In this document: piece by piece, positions 38,800 to 46,448 of the stretch
Position numbering within the stretch: position 1 is the first letter of the stretch
Layout: every line of letters starts with the position of its first letter
NCBI GenBank assembly: GCA_030064795.1
Contig: JASJEI010000013.1
Location: 1 to 51,426 of the forward strand
Source: Pleurocapsa sp. MO_226.B13
Lineage (GTDB): Bacteria; Cyanobacteriota; Cyanobacteriia; Cyanobacteriales; Xenococcaceae
Direction of reading: 5' to 3'
DNA: 51,426 bases
Notes under the pieces: model-generated
What the model was told of the DNA's origin: nothing
The model's database searches: none
The model's input: the letters and a program-made list of their open reading frames with translations, nothing else
Translations under genes and position numbers: made by a program

Positions 38800-38847
38800 A
38801 AGAGTTCGCAGAGACAAGGCATGCCTTGTCTGTACAATAATTCGGAG

Positions 38848-38959
38848 GTAGGGGCGAACGGCGACGCGGTTGCGCAAGCCCTAAAGGATTTGCGACACGA
38901 AGTTAGTCATGCGCGGGCTTCGCGGCACAAGTCGTTAGACTCAGCTAATCCTTTAGCGG
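38848..38959. repeat. Interspersed repeat, about 110 bp (copy 2, inverted)
   Basis: This copy is the reverse complement of 28581-28690 over about 105 bp, with a short local difference (GCGCATG against CTAAAGG). It begins GGTAGGGGCGAACG, whose GTAGGGGCG head is shared with the palindromic repeat inside the GH63-like gene. It overlaps the 3' end of the transposase remnant at 38945-39067. Confidence 0.75.
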
Positions 38960-39067
38960 ACATTGACCTTTACTAATAGTGCGATGAAAATCAGGTTCCA
39001 CTCTCGACCAATCAATCGCTTCAGCTTGGTCAAATAGTTGAATCACCCTTTCGTGAAGAGATGCCAT
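38945..39067 (-). pseudogene. Remnant of a transposase N-terminus (ISAs1-like)
   Basis: The 40-residue frame M-A-S-L-H-E-R-V-I-Q-L-F-D-Q-A-E then I-D-W-S-R-V-E-P-D-F-H-R-T-I-S-K-G-Q resembles the start of ISAs1/IS4-type transposases, where ...D-F-x-x-T-x-x-K-G-H-G-R-x-E normally follows. After K-G-Q-C-P the frame enters the interspersed repeat and ends. Only this fragment is left; no inverted-repeat partner is found. Confidence 0.4.
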
Positions 39068-39202
39068 GAACTGTCGTTCACAACCCAGGGATGAAAATAG
39101 AACAGTTGACGATTTTTCGTTATTTTAGCTTCTATTTTCAAGCTATATCTTGCCGAAGTTAAGGCAGAAATGAGCAGTAACTTTCCTCGCTCGGATTTTC
39201 CC

Positions 39203-40417
39203 CTATCCTCGCAACCAACTCTCAATCAAATCGCACGCGGTTTGCAGCCCCTGCTCATTGCGGATTTTCTGACCAACTTCTTCAGCACGTCTTTTATAGT
39301 CGGGGGTCAAAACTTTCTCCTGTAAAACACGCGCTACCTCTGTCGGTGTCAGTTTGAATGGATGCATGGCAGCTCCAACCCCAAGAGAAAGAATTTTCCA
39401 CGCATTGAAAAATTGATCGTTGCCGTAGGGTTCCACCAGCATCGGACAGCCATTACGCAGCGCCCGCGCAGTCGTACCTATGCCCCCATGATGAATCAGG
39501 GCAGCAGCACGCTCAAATAACCAATCTTGGGGCATAAAATCCGCAAATTTGACATCATTTTGACAAACGTCAAATAGTAAATCGCTTTCGTTAAAGTCTG
39601 CCCAGCCGTGTTGAATCAGAATCCGACGGTTCAATTTTGCCGCCGCCTGAACATGAACTGCTACTACTTCGTGGGAGTTTTCTAGAGGGAGGCTGCTGAA
39701 TGAAAGCACCAAAGGCTTAGGCTCTTGCTCGACAAATTTCCGGAGGTCGTCATTGGGCTGCCAGTTGCTCCAGTCTGGGTCTTCATAGAACCAGAAGCCT
39801 GTCTGAATCACCTGGGAATATTCTCGGGATAGCTGACTGAAATGGGGACTGGAAGCCAGAATGATCCGCTCTGATTTCCAGTAACTTTTCCAAGCATCCC
39901 AAGACAGCTCCGCTAAACCTAATGACCGGCGTATCTCCTCAATCGCTTGGTACACGGGATGAGCGGTGGAGCTGTCTTCATCGTTGGTAATAGGACCAAA
40001 TATAGAGGGCATAACAAAAGCACCGAGCCAGGGAATGGCGATTTTCTCGTGAACCATTGCAGCACTCCAACCCTGTTGAACAGAATATATTAAAAGCTCC
40101 GCATCTTGGCAAGCATTGAGAAGGCAGGGAAAATTGTTGGTGAGGTTAAGCCGTAGCCTTTCGAGTCTCTCTTTATTCCACTGAGGTTTGCTAGTCCAGT
40201 GGTTCCACGAACGTGCCTTTCGCTGAGCCTCTTGTGCACCCAAATTTGGCAACCCGCTAGAGACGACCTCCAGCCCAGCTTTCAATGCATAGGGATGCAT
40301 TGATTCGTTGAAAGCTATGCGCACCCGATGCCCCCTAGCCTTTAGAACTTGTCCCAAGGCTACATAGGGCAAGTGGTCTCCTAGTGTACCGTAGCTGGTG
40401 ATAACTATAGTTGCCAT
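39203..40417 (-). CDS. GT1-type UDP-glycosyltransferase
   Basis: This 404-residue GT-B glycosyltransferase has an N-terminal acceptor domain (G-T-L-G-D-H-L-P-Y-V-A-L-G-Q-V-L) and a C-terminal donor site (A-L-I-H-H-G-G-I-G-T-T-A-R-A-L-R-N-G-C-P, then E-P-Y-G-N-D-Q-F-F-N-A), as in macrolide, sterol and flavonoid UDP-sugar transferases. It starts 47 bp after the stop of precursor P1 on the same strand, so it is the last gene of the precursor run. That position suggests glycosylation of a processed peptide, but a sterol, lipid or polyketide acceptor is also possible. Confidence 0.85.
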   Translation of the reverse strand: MATIVITSYGTLGDHLPYVALGQVLKARGHRVRIAFNESMHPYALKAGLEVVSSGLPNLGAQEAQRKARSWNHWTSKPQWNKERLERLRLNLTNNFPCLLNACQDAELLIYSVQQGWSAAMVHEKIAIPWLGAFVMPSIFGPITNDEDSSTAHPVYQAIEEIRRSLGLAELSWDAWKSYWKSERIILASSPHFSQLSREYSQVIQTGFWFYEDPDWSNWQPNDDLRKFVEQEPKPLVLSFSSLPLENSHEVVAVHVQAAAKLNRRILIQHGWADFNESDLLFDVCQNDVKFADFMPQDWLFERAAALIHHGGIGTTARALRNGCPMLVEPYGNDQFFNAWKILSLGVGAAMHPFKLTPTEVARVLQEKVLTPDYKRRAEEVGQKIRNEQGLQTACDLIESWLRG

Positions 40418-40464
40418 GTGCTCAGTTCACCATTACATCCCAGCGTATTACAATTTGAATATCA

Positions 40465-40635
40465 TTAACCTACATTGTAATCGCGGCTCCATCGGTAGGT
40501 GCTGTTTACACCTCCAGCGATCGCTTCCAGTTGAGCTTCAGTCAGTTCCCCTTCTGCTTGAATCGAGGGTTTCTGTGGGTTAGTTTTCTCTAGGGCGGTA
40601 GTAGCAGTGGGCTTTTCTCGCTTTGGTTTAAACAT
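40465..40635 (-). CDS. RiPP-type precursor P1
   Basis: The 56-residue peptide has an AGGAG site upstream. The leader has the array pattern M-F-K-P-K-R-E-K ... E-K-x-x-P-Q-K-P ... G-E-L-T-E-A-Q-L-E-A-I-A-G-G. The core is V-N-S-T-Y-R-W-S-R-D-Y-N-V-G: the longest regular core of the left cluster, aromatic-rich and without cysteine. E-A-I-A is encoded across a HIP1 site. It lies 47 bp upstream of the glycosyltransferase gene; Ser and Thr in the core are possible O-glycosylation sites (inference). Confidence 0.8.
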   Translation of the reverse strand: MFKPKREKPTATTALEKTNPQKPSIQAEGELTEAQLEAIAGGVNSTYRWSRDYNVG

Positions 40636-40671
40636 GATTTTCTCCTGTAATCGATAGGTTTCAATTGTGGA

Positions 40672-40815
40672 TTAGTTGACAGTAAATCCGCCTGCGGCGA
40701 TCATCTCTAATTGCGCCTCAGTCAGTTCCCCTCCAACTTGGAAAAAGGGTTTCTGTGGACGAAGTTTTTCTGGGGTGGCAGTAGTAGTAAGCTTTTCTCG
40801 CTTTGGTTTAAACAT
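40672..40815 (-). CDS. RiPP-type precursor P2
   Basis: The 47-residue peptide has GAGGAAG upstream. Its leader is nearly identical to P1 at the start (M-F-K-P-K-R-E-K-L) and ends L-T-E-A-Q-L-E-M-I-A-A-G. The junction differs from its neighbours: E-M replaces E-A, the HIP1 octamer is lost, and A-A-G replaces A-G-G. The core is G-F-T-V-N only. The conserved TAATCCACAATTGA spacer follows its stop, leading to P1. Confidence 0.75.
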   Translation of the reverse strand: MFKPKREKLTTTATPEKLRPQKPFFQVGGELTEAQLEMIAAGGFTVN

Positions 40816-40891
40816 AAGTTGCTTACTTCCTCTTGAAAGGATATTTGATGTTTAAGCTGAAGAGTTCAGTTAAATTCAGGAATTTTATCAT

Positions 40892-40939
40892 TCAGTTAAA
40901 TTCAGCTAATTCAGGTAATTTCCGTTTTTGTTTAGGCAT
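40892..40939 (-). pseudogene. RiPP-type precursor P3, leader remnant
   Basis: A good AGGAGAT site and ATG start a leader M-P-K-Q-K-R-K-L-P-E, but the frame ends after 15 residues in CCTGAATTTAACTGA-like sequence. Words such as CAGTTAAATTCAGG at 40860-40905 also occur in the MITE at 22909/50558, so a fragment of that repeat may have replaced the gene body. Confidence 0.5.
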
Positions 40940-40976
40940 GAGTATCTCCTTTAATTCGATGAGTCTCAATTGTGGA

Positions 40977-41108
40977 TTAGTTGATACCAATCGCGCCTGC
41001 GGCGATCGCCTCCAATTGTTCTTCAGTCAGTCGAACCTTGGGTGGCTGTGAGCGGAGTTTTTCTGGTGTCGTATTAGCAGTAAGTTTTTCTGGTTTTTGT
41101 TCAGACAT
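40977..41108 (-). CDS. RiPP-type precursor P4
   Basis: The 43-residue peptide has AGGAGAAAC upstream. Leader M-S-E-Q-K-P-E-K-L-T ... P-P-K-V-R-L-T-E-E-Q-L-E-A-I-A-A-G; core A-I-G-I-N. The V-E-G-K segment found in most sister leaders is absent, as in P6 and P13. Cys-free. Confidence 0.78.
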   Translation of the reverse strand: MSEQKPEKLTANTTPEKLRSQPPKVRLTEEQLEAIAAGAIGIN

Positions 41109-41124
41109 GAGTTTCTCCTTTAGT

Positions 41125-41616
41125 TCAACCATCAGGCTCGTTAGGGTCAGGTTCTCCATCATCACCAGTGGAAAAGCCACCTGAAATAGCAGCAAGTTCT
41201 TCTAATGTTAATTCACGAAGCTCATCTGTATTTTCCTGTTGGGCTGCAATTCCCTCACCTGTTTCTTTGATTTGTTCTCTGATTCCCATCACAATCTCGT
41301 TGTGGTTTCCTGTAGGAGGTATTACGCCCCCAGCGATCGCTTCTAATTGCTCTTCAGTCAGTTTCCCTTCAAGTCGAACCTTGGGTGGCTGTGGGCGAGG
41401 TTTTTCTGGTGGTGGCGACATAACTATTTCCTTGATACTGACCATCGTCTCATTGTGATTACCACCCCAGCCACCACTACCAGTACCAGCACCACCTGCG
41501 ATCGCTTCTAATTGTTCTGGAGTGAGTTTTCCTTCAATGTGAACCAAGGGCTTGTGCTGACGGGATTTTTCTGGTGTTGTTACAACCGTAAATTTCTCCT
41601 GTTTTTGTGTAGACAT
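41125..41616 (-). CDS. Three-module fused precursor P5
   Basis: The 163-residue protein has GGGAGG upstream. It contains three leader-like modules in one frame. Module 1 (residues 1-41) ends E-Q-L-E-A-I-A-G-G, with core A-G-T-G-S-G-G-W-G-G-N-H-N-E-T-M-V-S-I. Module 2, starting M-S-P-P-P-E-K, ends with the same junction and the core V-I-P-P-T-G-N-H-N-E-I-V-M-G-I. Module 3 ends L-T-L-E-E-L-A-A-I-S-G-G, with the acidic core F-S-T-G-D-D-G-E-P-D-P-N-E-P-D-G. The internal methionines lie where separate genes would start, so this looks like adjacent precursor genes fused by loss of stops. It holds two in-frame H-N-E boxes and no cysteine. Confidence 0.85.
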   Translation of the reverse strand: MSTQKQEKFTVVTTPEKSRQHKPLVHIEGKLTPEQLEAIAGGAGTGSGGWGGNHNETMVSIKEIVMSPPPEKPRPQPPKVRLEGKLTEEQLEAIAGGVIPPTGNHNEIVMGIREQIKETGEGIAAQQENTDELRELTLEELAAISGGFSTGDDGEPDPNEPDG

Positions 41617-41655
41617 GACTTACCTCCCGAACTTTCGATAAGTCTCAATTATTGA

Positions 41656-41784
41656 TTAGTTTTGACTGAGCTTTCCACCCGCGATCGCTTCTAATTGTGC
41701 TTGAGTCAGTTGAACCAAGGGTTGCTGTGAGCGGATTTTTTCTGGTGTCGTCCTAGCAAGTAATTTAAGTTTTTGTTTAAACAT
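41656..41784 (-). CDS. RiPP-type precursor P6
   Basis: The 42-residue peptide has AGGAGGGAC upstream. Leader M-F-K-Q-K-L-K-L-L-A-R-T-T-P-E-K ... V-Q-L-T-Q-A-Q-L-E-A-I-A-G-G, core K-L-S-Q-N. HIP1 at the junction; Cys-free. The conserved TAATC-AATTGA spacer follows, leading to P5. Confidence 0.78.
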   Translation of the reverse strand: MFKQKLKLLARTTPEKIRSQQPLVQLTQAQLEAIAGGKLSQN

Positions 41785-41821
41785 AAGTCCCTCCTTTAAT
41801 TCGATATATCTTAATTGTCGA

Positions 41822-41962
41822 TTAGTTCATTTGTATGATAACTCCAGCGATCGCCTCCAATTGTTCTTGAGTCAGTTTCCCTTCGATTTGAACCAAGGGC
41901 TTGTCGTGACGGGGTTTTTCTGGTGTTGTCCTAGCAAGTAATTTAAGTTTTTGTTTAGACAT
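41822..41962 (-). CDS. RiPP-type precursor P7
   Basis: The 46-residue peptide has CAGGAGGTAG upstream. Leader M-S-K-Q-K-L-K-L-L-A-R-T-T-P-E-K ... K-L-T-Q-E-Q-L-E-A-I-A-G; core V-I-I-Q-M-N. Its start codon is in frame with an upstream open frame that encodes an H-H-H-N-E-S-V-V-G box. That box may be the displaced core of P8 or a short separate peptide. P7 is the partner of P9 in a tandem duplication. Confidence 0.77.
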   Translation of the reverse strand: MSKQKLKLLARTTPEKPRHDKPLVQIEGKLTQEQLEAIAGVIIQMN

Positions 41963-42050
41963 AACTACCTCCTGAGTTCCCACCACGCTCTCGTTGTGGT
42001 GATGGGTGTCCCCGTGCCAATTCTTCCAGCGAGAGCGAAAGACTTGTGCT

Positions 42051-42200
42051 TCAAGGCTTAGGCGAAGTTTCAATTCCTCCACCTGCGATCGCTTCTAGTT
42101 GAGCTTGAGTCAGTTTCCCTTCGACTTGGACAAAAGGCTTCTGTTGACGAGTTTTTTCTGGTGTTGTAGCAGTAGGTTTTTCTGGTTTTTGTTTAAACAT
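42051..42200 (-). CDS. RiPP-type precursor P8 (core probably frameshifted)
   Basis: The 49-residue peptide has AGGAGGGAC upstream. The leader is complete to A-Q-L-E-A-I-A-G-G, then the core reads G-I-E-T-S-P-K-P and stops. In another reading frame the following DNA encodes a 40-residue stretch that ends D-T-H-H-H-N-E-S-V-V-G-T-Q-E-V-V and runs into P7's start. Because in-frame H-N-E boxes follow the leader in P5, a frameshift just after G-G is the simplest explanation. Confidence 0.75.
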   Translation of the reverse strand: MFKQKPEKPTATTPEKTRQQKPFVQVEGKLTQAQLEAIAGGGIETSPKP

Positions 42201-42237
42201 AAGTCCCTCCTTTAATTCGATATATTTTAATTGTGGA

Positions 42238-42378
42238 TTAGTTCATAGCTATGATGCCTGCGGCGATCGCCTCCAATTGCTCTTGAGTTAGTTTTCTTTC
42301 GATGTGAACCAAGGGCTTGTCGTGACGGGATTTTTCTGGTGTCGTCCTAGCAAGTAATTTAAGTTGTTGTTTAGACAT
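42238..42378 (-). CDS. RiPP-type precursor P9
   Basis: The 46-residue peptide is the duplicate of P7. Leader M-S-K-Q-Q-L-K-L-L-A-R-T-T-P-E-K ... K-L-T-Q-E-Q-L-E-A-I-A-A-G, core I-I-A-M-N. It differs from P7 mainly in the core (V-I-I-Q-M-N) and in A-A-G for A-G. CAGGAGGTAG upstream, HIP1 at the junction, Cys-free. Confidence 0.77.
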   Translation of the reverse strand: MSKQQLKLLARTTPEKSRHDKPLVHIERKLTQEQLEAIAAGIIAMN

Positions 42379-42466
42379 AACTACCTCCTGAGTTCCCACC
42401 ACGATCTCGTTGTGGTGATGAGTGTCCCCGTGTCAATTCTTCCAGCGAGAGCGAAAGACTTGTGCT

Positions 42467-42619
42467 TCAAGGCTTAGGCGAAGTTTCAATTCCTCCACCG
42501 GCGATCGCTTCTAATTGCTCTTCAGTGAGTTCCCCTTCAACTTGGACAAAGAGCTTGTGTGGGCGGGGTTTTTCTGGTGTTTTCCTAGCCGTAGGTTTTT
42601 CTCGTTTTTGTTGAGACAT
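42467..42619 (-). CDS. RiPP-type precursor P10 (core probably frameshifted)
   Basis: The 50-residue peptide is the duplicate of P8 and the first gene of the left precursor run, about 190 bp from the divergent NB-ARC/WD40 gene. Leader M-S-Q-Q-K-R-E-K-P ... E-L-T-E-E-Q-L-E-A-I-A-G-G; core G-I-E-T-S-P-K-P, identical to P8. The displaced H-N-E frame here contains a stop before the box, so it cannot be read as one long peptide. Confidence 0.75.
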   Translation of the reverse strand: MSQQKREKPTARKTPEKPRPHKLFVQVEGELTEEQLEAIAGGGIETSPKP

Positions 42620-42811
42620 GACTTACCTTCTTTACCAAAACTAATGAACAAAAAAACCGATAATATTGCCTACCTTTAGTTTGCAACTTCTGTTAAGTTC
42701 ACACCAGGCAAGATTGAGCAGTTAAGTAGGTAACTTAAGCTTAAAATGATAGATAGAGAGTGGACAAAGAAGTAGAAGAGAGCTTTTTTGTGCCAACTTT
42801 CTCTGTTTGGT
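42620..42811. promoter_or_regulatory. Divergent promoter region between P10 and the NB-ARC/WD40 gene
   Basis: About 190 bp separate the two start codons. An A/T-rich centre (42725-42765) could hold both promoters, but I cannot point to convincing -35/-10 pairs. No other promoter region is visible for the P10-to-P1 run. Confidence 0.35.
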
Positions 42812-45800
42812 ATGTCTAGCTTCCACCAGCGGTCAAAGCGTAAACGGGGAGTGATTCTTTCTCCCGTTGGTTGGCAGCGTCTACGCTCAGCCCAAAAACA
42901 ATTAGAAAATGAAGCCAATAGAGGAAAACCCTACACTCTAGAAGATTTGAATGAGCTGACAGGACTCAGCCTCCATAGCCTTTCGAGGGTACTTCGGCGT
43001 AAAACTCCTGTAGACCAACGAACACTGCAAGACTACTTCAGCGCTTTCAACCTAATACTCACCCCTAGGGACTACACTAGACCAACTGCGGAAACAGGAT
43101 TTCCTGACGAACAAATCACTCCTATTCAACAAGACTGGGGCGAAGCCATAGACGTGTCAGTGTTTTATGGGCGCGTTGAGGAACTAGCCATCCTAGAAAC
43201 ATGGATTCAGATTGACCGTTGTCGGCTGGTGGGAGTGTTAGGCATGGGAGGCATTGGCAAAACGGCATTAGCGGTAAAAATAGCGCGACAGCTTCAAAAC
43301 CAGTTTGAGTATGTAATTTGGCGCAGTTTGCGTAACGCACCACCCTTAAAAACTCTCTTGGGCGAGTTAGTACCCTTTCTCTCCCAACAGCAGGAAACTG
43401 AAGCGAAGATGGGGAAATTGCTCCAGTGCTTGCAGAACTCTCGCTGTCTGGTGATTTTGGATAATCTGGAAGCTATATTACAGGCAGGGAAACGAGCAGG
43501 ACAATATCGCCCTGGTTATGAGGAATATGGAGAATTGCTGCGCTTAGTGGGAGAAACTGCTCACCAGAGTTGTCTGCTCCTCACTTCAAGGGAAAAACCA
43601 ACCGAATTAGCCACTTTTGAAGGCATCGAGTTATCGGTGCGATCGCTGTATCTGAGTGGTTCAGAATCAGCCTCATTAGCTCTGATTCAAGCCAGTGGAC
43701 TGGTGGGGTCAGAACAACAGAAACAAGATTTGTGCGATCGCTATAGTTGCAATCCTTTAGCTTTGAAAATTGTTACTACGTCAATCCAAGATTTATTCGC
43801 TGGAGACATTGCTGCATTTCTGATTGAAGATATTACGGTTTTTAACAGCATTCAAAGACTCCTCAACCAACAATTTGAACGTCTCTCTCCTTTAGAACAG
43901 ACGATTATGTATTGGCTGGCAATTAATCGGGAGTGGACGACTATCTCTAATTTAGTAGATGATATTATTCCTACTGTTTCTAAAGCTAATTTAATAGAAG
44001 CTCTAGAATCTTTGATTTGGCGAAGTCTTATCGAAAAGCAAGCTGGCAGTTACACTCAACAACCTGTAGTCATGGAATATGTCACCGAACGCTTGACGGA
44101 GCAAATTTCTACAGAGCTGAGAACTAAAGCTTTCTCGCTATTTACCCACCACGCGCTCCTCAAAACCACCGTTAAAGACTTCGTGCGCGACAGTCAATGC
44201 CGACTGATCTTGGAACCCATTATTCATTATCTGCAAACTCAACTGCGATCGCCCTCGGAGTTAGCAGCTCATATTCAGGAAATTTTAGAGACCCTCCGAA
44301 CCACACAAGCTCACCGATTGAGCTACGCAGGCGGTAATTTGCTGAGCCTTTGTCGCCAACTCCAACTCGATGTCACTGGCTATGACTTTTCGAGACTGGT
44401 AATTTGGCACGCTTATCTTCAAGATGTCGAACTGCATCGGGTCAATTTCACCCAGGCTAGGTTCGTTAACACAGCTTTTGCCCAAACCTTTAGCAGCATT
44501 TTAGCGATCGCCTTTAGTCCCGATGGTGAGCTGTTAGCTACGGGAGATACCAATGGTGAAAGTCGCTTGTGGCGAGTCGCAGACGGTCAACTGCTCTTAA
44601 CGTTGCCAGGGGTAGATTGGGTGCGATCGGTCGCCTTTAGTCCAGACGGGCATCTCTTGGCTAGTGGTGGTGATGATTACACGATATATTTGTGGGACGT
44701 GCAAACGGGGAAGTGTCTCAAAATCTTAGAAGAACATACAGGGCGAGTCTGCTCCCTCATGTTTAGCCCCGATGGTCATACCTTGGTCAGCAGCAGTGAA
44801 GATCGAACCCTGCGCCTGTGGGATGTTTGTAGTGGTGAATGCCTGAAGGTGCTGGAAGGACATACCCAGCCAATCTGGTCCGTTCAGTTTGATTCTCAGG
44901 GTAAACAATTGGTCAGCGGGGGAGAAGATAATACCGTCAAGCTCTGGGATGTGCCAACAGGGAAGTGTCTCAAAACATTGTCAGGTCATACTAACTGGAT
45001 TTGGTCGGTTGCCTTCAGCCCTGATGGGCAGCTTGTAGCTAGCGGCAGTCACGATCGCACCGTGCGTCTGTGGGATGTTGACACTGGGCAATGCCTCAAA
45101 ACCTTAACGGGACATACCAACTGGATTTGGTCCGTCGCTTTCAGCCCAGATAGGCAGAGTCTCGCCAGTGGCAGTGAAGATCGTACCGTGCGTCTGTGGG
45201 ATGTTGACACTGGGCAATGTCTGAAGATTCTGGAAGGGCATACCCATCGAGTTTGGTCTGTTGCCTTCAGTCCCAATAACAAAATACTGGCGAGTGGCGG
45301 TGAGGATCAGACAGTGCGCTTTTGGGAGGCGAACCGAGGGGGTGCTGAGTTGTCCCATGCAGGTGGCTCAGTGAAGCCACTACAGTTCATTTCTGGTCAG
45401 TGCTTGAGAACGCTACAAGGGTATGCCCGTCAGGTATGGGGAGTGGCATTTAGCCCCGATGGACAATTTTTAGCCAGCGGCGGCGACGAAAAGTTTATTC
45501 GGCTCTGGCAGGTTGAAACTGGAACCTGCTGCAAAACCTTAGCAGGACATACCCACCGTGTTAGTTCTGTGGACTGGAGTCCCGATGGCGCGACGCTGGT
45601 TAGTGGCGGTGAAGATCGAACGGTTCGGCTTTGGAATGTTCAGACAGGACAATGCCTCAAAACCTTAAGCGGGCATACCAAACAAATTTGGTCTGTGACC
45701 TTTAGTCCGGATGGAACCATCATAGCCAGTGGGGGTGAAGATCGGACGATCGCACTGTGGCAAGTTGCAACGGGAAACTGCTTGAGAACGATTGAAGGGC

Positions 45801-46426
45801 ATACCAACTGGATTTGGTCTCTTGACTTCAGTCCCGTTGACCTCTTGTTGGCCAGTGGCAGCTTCGATCACACGGTGAAGCTTTGGGATGTCCAGACGGG
45901 TGATTGTGTCAGAACTCTAAAAGGTCATCAAGGGTGGATTATGAGAGTGTCCTTTAGTGCGGATGGTCAGTTCCTTGCCAGTGGCAGCCCTTACGATCGA
46001 ACCATACGGATTTGGGAGGTGAAGACAGGAAACTGCTTAGACATCTTGTCGGGGCAGTCCGCGTATTGCCTTGCCTTCTCTCCCTCGAACAGAGTGCCAT
46101 CCTCAGGGGAAGTTCCCTTGCTCGCATTTGGCGATTTGGATCGAACCGTAAAGCTTTGGCATTCTGACACCAGAGAATACCTCAGTCTGCCACAATTACA
46201 TCAGCGTTGGATCTTTGACTTGGTGTTTAGTCCTGATGGTCAAACTCTGGCCAGTGGCAGTGCTGATGAAACAATTAAACTCTGGGATGTGAATACGGGT
46301 GAATGCCTGAAAACCCTCAGACCCGCTCGCCCCTATGAAGGAATGAACATCGCTGGAGTTACAGGTTTAACGGAAGCCCAGAAAGCAACGCTCAAGTCGT
46401 TGGGAGCAGTCGAGCGATCGAGCTAA
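42812..46426 (+). CDS. NB-ARC ATPase with 14 WD40 repeats
   Basis: The chosen ATG at 42812 gives 1,204 residues; a TTG 24 bp upstream is possible. An N-terminal helix-turn-helix-like domain (about 1-85: [20 protein letters not shown]) is followed by an NB-ARC domain with P-loop G-M-G-G-I-G-K-T-A and Walker [10 protein letters not shown] short helical and pentapeptide-like linker leads to 14 WD40 repeats (from about 560), enough for two seven-bladed propellers. Several repeats are near-identical at DNA level (45,000-45,240), showing recent internal duplication. Such STAND ATPases sense ligands, often in defence or signalling. It separates lanM from ten of the precursors and is convergent with lanM, 22 bp apart. 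Confidence 0.93.
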   Translation: MSSFHQRSKRKRGVILSPVGWQRLRSAQKQLENEANRGKPYTLEDLNELTGLSLHSLSRVLRRKTPVDQRTLQDYFSAFNLILTPRDYTRPTAETGFPDEQITPIQQDWGEAIDVSVFYGRVEELAILETWIQIDRCRLVGVLGMGGIGKTALAVKIARQLQNQFEYVIWRSLRNAPPLKTLLGELVPFLSQQQETEAKMGKLLQCLQNSRCLVILDNLEAILQAGKRAGQYRPGYEEYGELLRLVGETAHQSCLLLTSREKPTELATFEGIELSVRSLYLSGSESASLALIQASGLVGSEQQKQDLCDRYSCNPLALKIVTTSIQDLFAGDIAAFLIEDITVFNSIQRLLNQQFERLSPLEQTIMYWLAINREWTTISNLVDDIIPTVSKANLIEALESLIWRSLIEKQAGSYTQQPVVMEYVTERLTEQISTELRTKAFSLFTHHALLKTTVKDFVRDSQCRLILEPIIHYLQTQLRSPSELAAHIQEILETLRTTQAHRLSYAGGNLLSLCRQLQLDVTGYDFSRLVIWHAYLQDVELHRVNFTQARFVNTAFAQTFSSILAIAFSPDGELLATGDTNGESRLWRVADGQLLLTLPGVDWVRSVAFSPDGHLLASGGDDYTIYLWDVQTGKCLKILEEHTGRVCSLMFSPDGHTLVSSSEDRTLRLWDVCSGECLKVLEGHTQPIWSVQFDSQGKQLVSGGEDNTVKLWDVPTGKCLKTLSGHTNWIWSVAFSPDGQLVASGSHDRTVRLWDVDTGQCLKTLTGHTNWIWSVAFSPDRQSLASGSEDRTVRLWDVDTGQCLKILEGHTHRVWSVAFSPNNKILASGGEDQTVRFWEANRGGAELSHAGGSVKPLQFISGQCLRTLQGYARQVWGVAFSPDGQFLASGGDEKFIRLWQVETGTCCKTLAGHTHRVSSVDWSPDGATLVSGGEDRTVRLWNVQTGQCLKTLSGHTKQIWSVTFSPDGTIIASGGEDRTIALWQVATGNCLRTIEGHTNWIWSLDFSPVDLLLASGSFDHTVKLWDVQTGDCVRTLKGHQGWIMRVSFSADGQFLASGSPYDRTIRIWEVKTGNCLDILSGQSAYCLAFSPSNRVPSSGEVPLLAFGDLDRTVKLWHSDTREYLSLPQLHQRWIFDLVFSPDGQTLASGSADETIKLWDVNTGECLKTLRPARPYEGMNIAGVTGLTEAQKATLKSLGAVERSS

Positions 46427-46448
46427 GCTGGTCAAGTCAACATCTAGT

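Larger units (their letters stand above)
41822..42619. repeat. Tandem duplication of a two-gene precursor unit
   Basis: P7+P8 (41822-42200) and P9+P10 (42238-42619) are copies with a period of 416-419 bp. The segment between them (for example 42020-42075 and 42436-42491) is nearly identical, while the leaders and especially the P7/P9 cores have diverged. The second copy has a TGA in the displaced H-N-E frame and a Ser-to-Ile change in its box. Confidence 0.85.

Noticed and set aside
40465..42619. Microviridin/graspetide or cyanobactin precursors
   Set aside because: No T-x-K-Y-P-S-D-type core, no ATP-grasp ligase, YcaO or PatA/G-type protease genes nearby; the leaders end in double glycine and the synthetase gene is LanM.
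40465..42619. Standard prochlorosin-like lanthipeptide array
   Set aside because: None of the arrayed cores contains a cysteine, which lanthionine formation needs; only the separate lanA has them.
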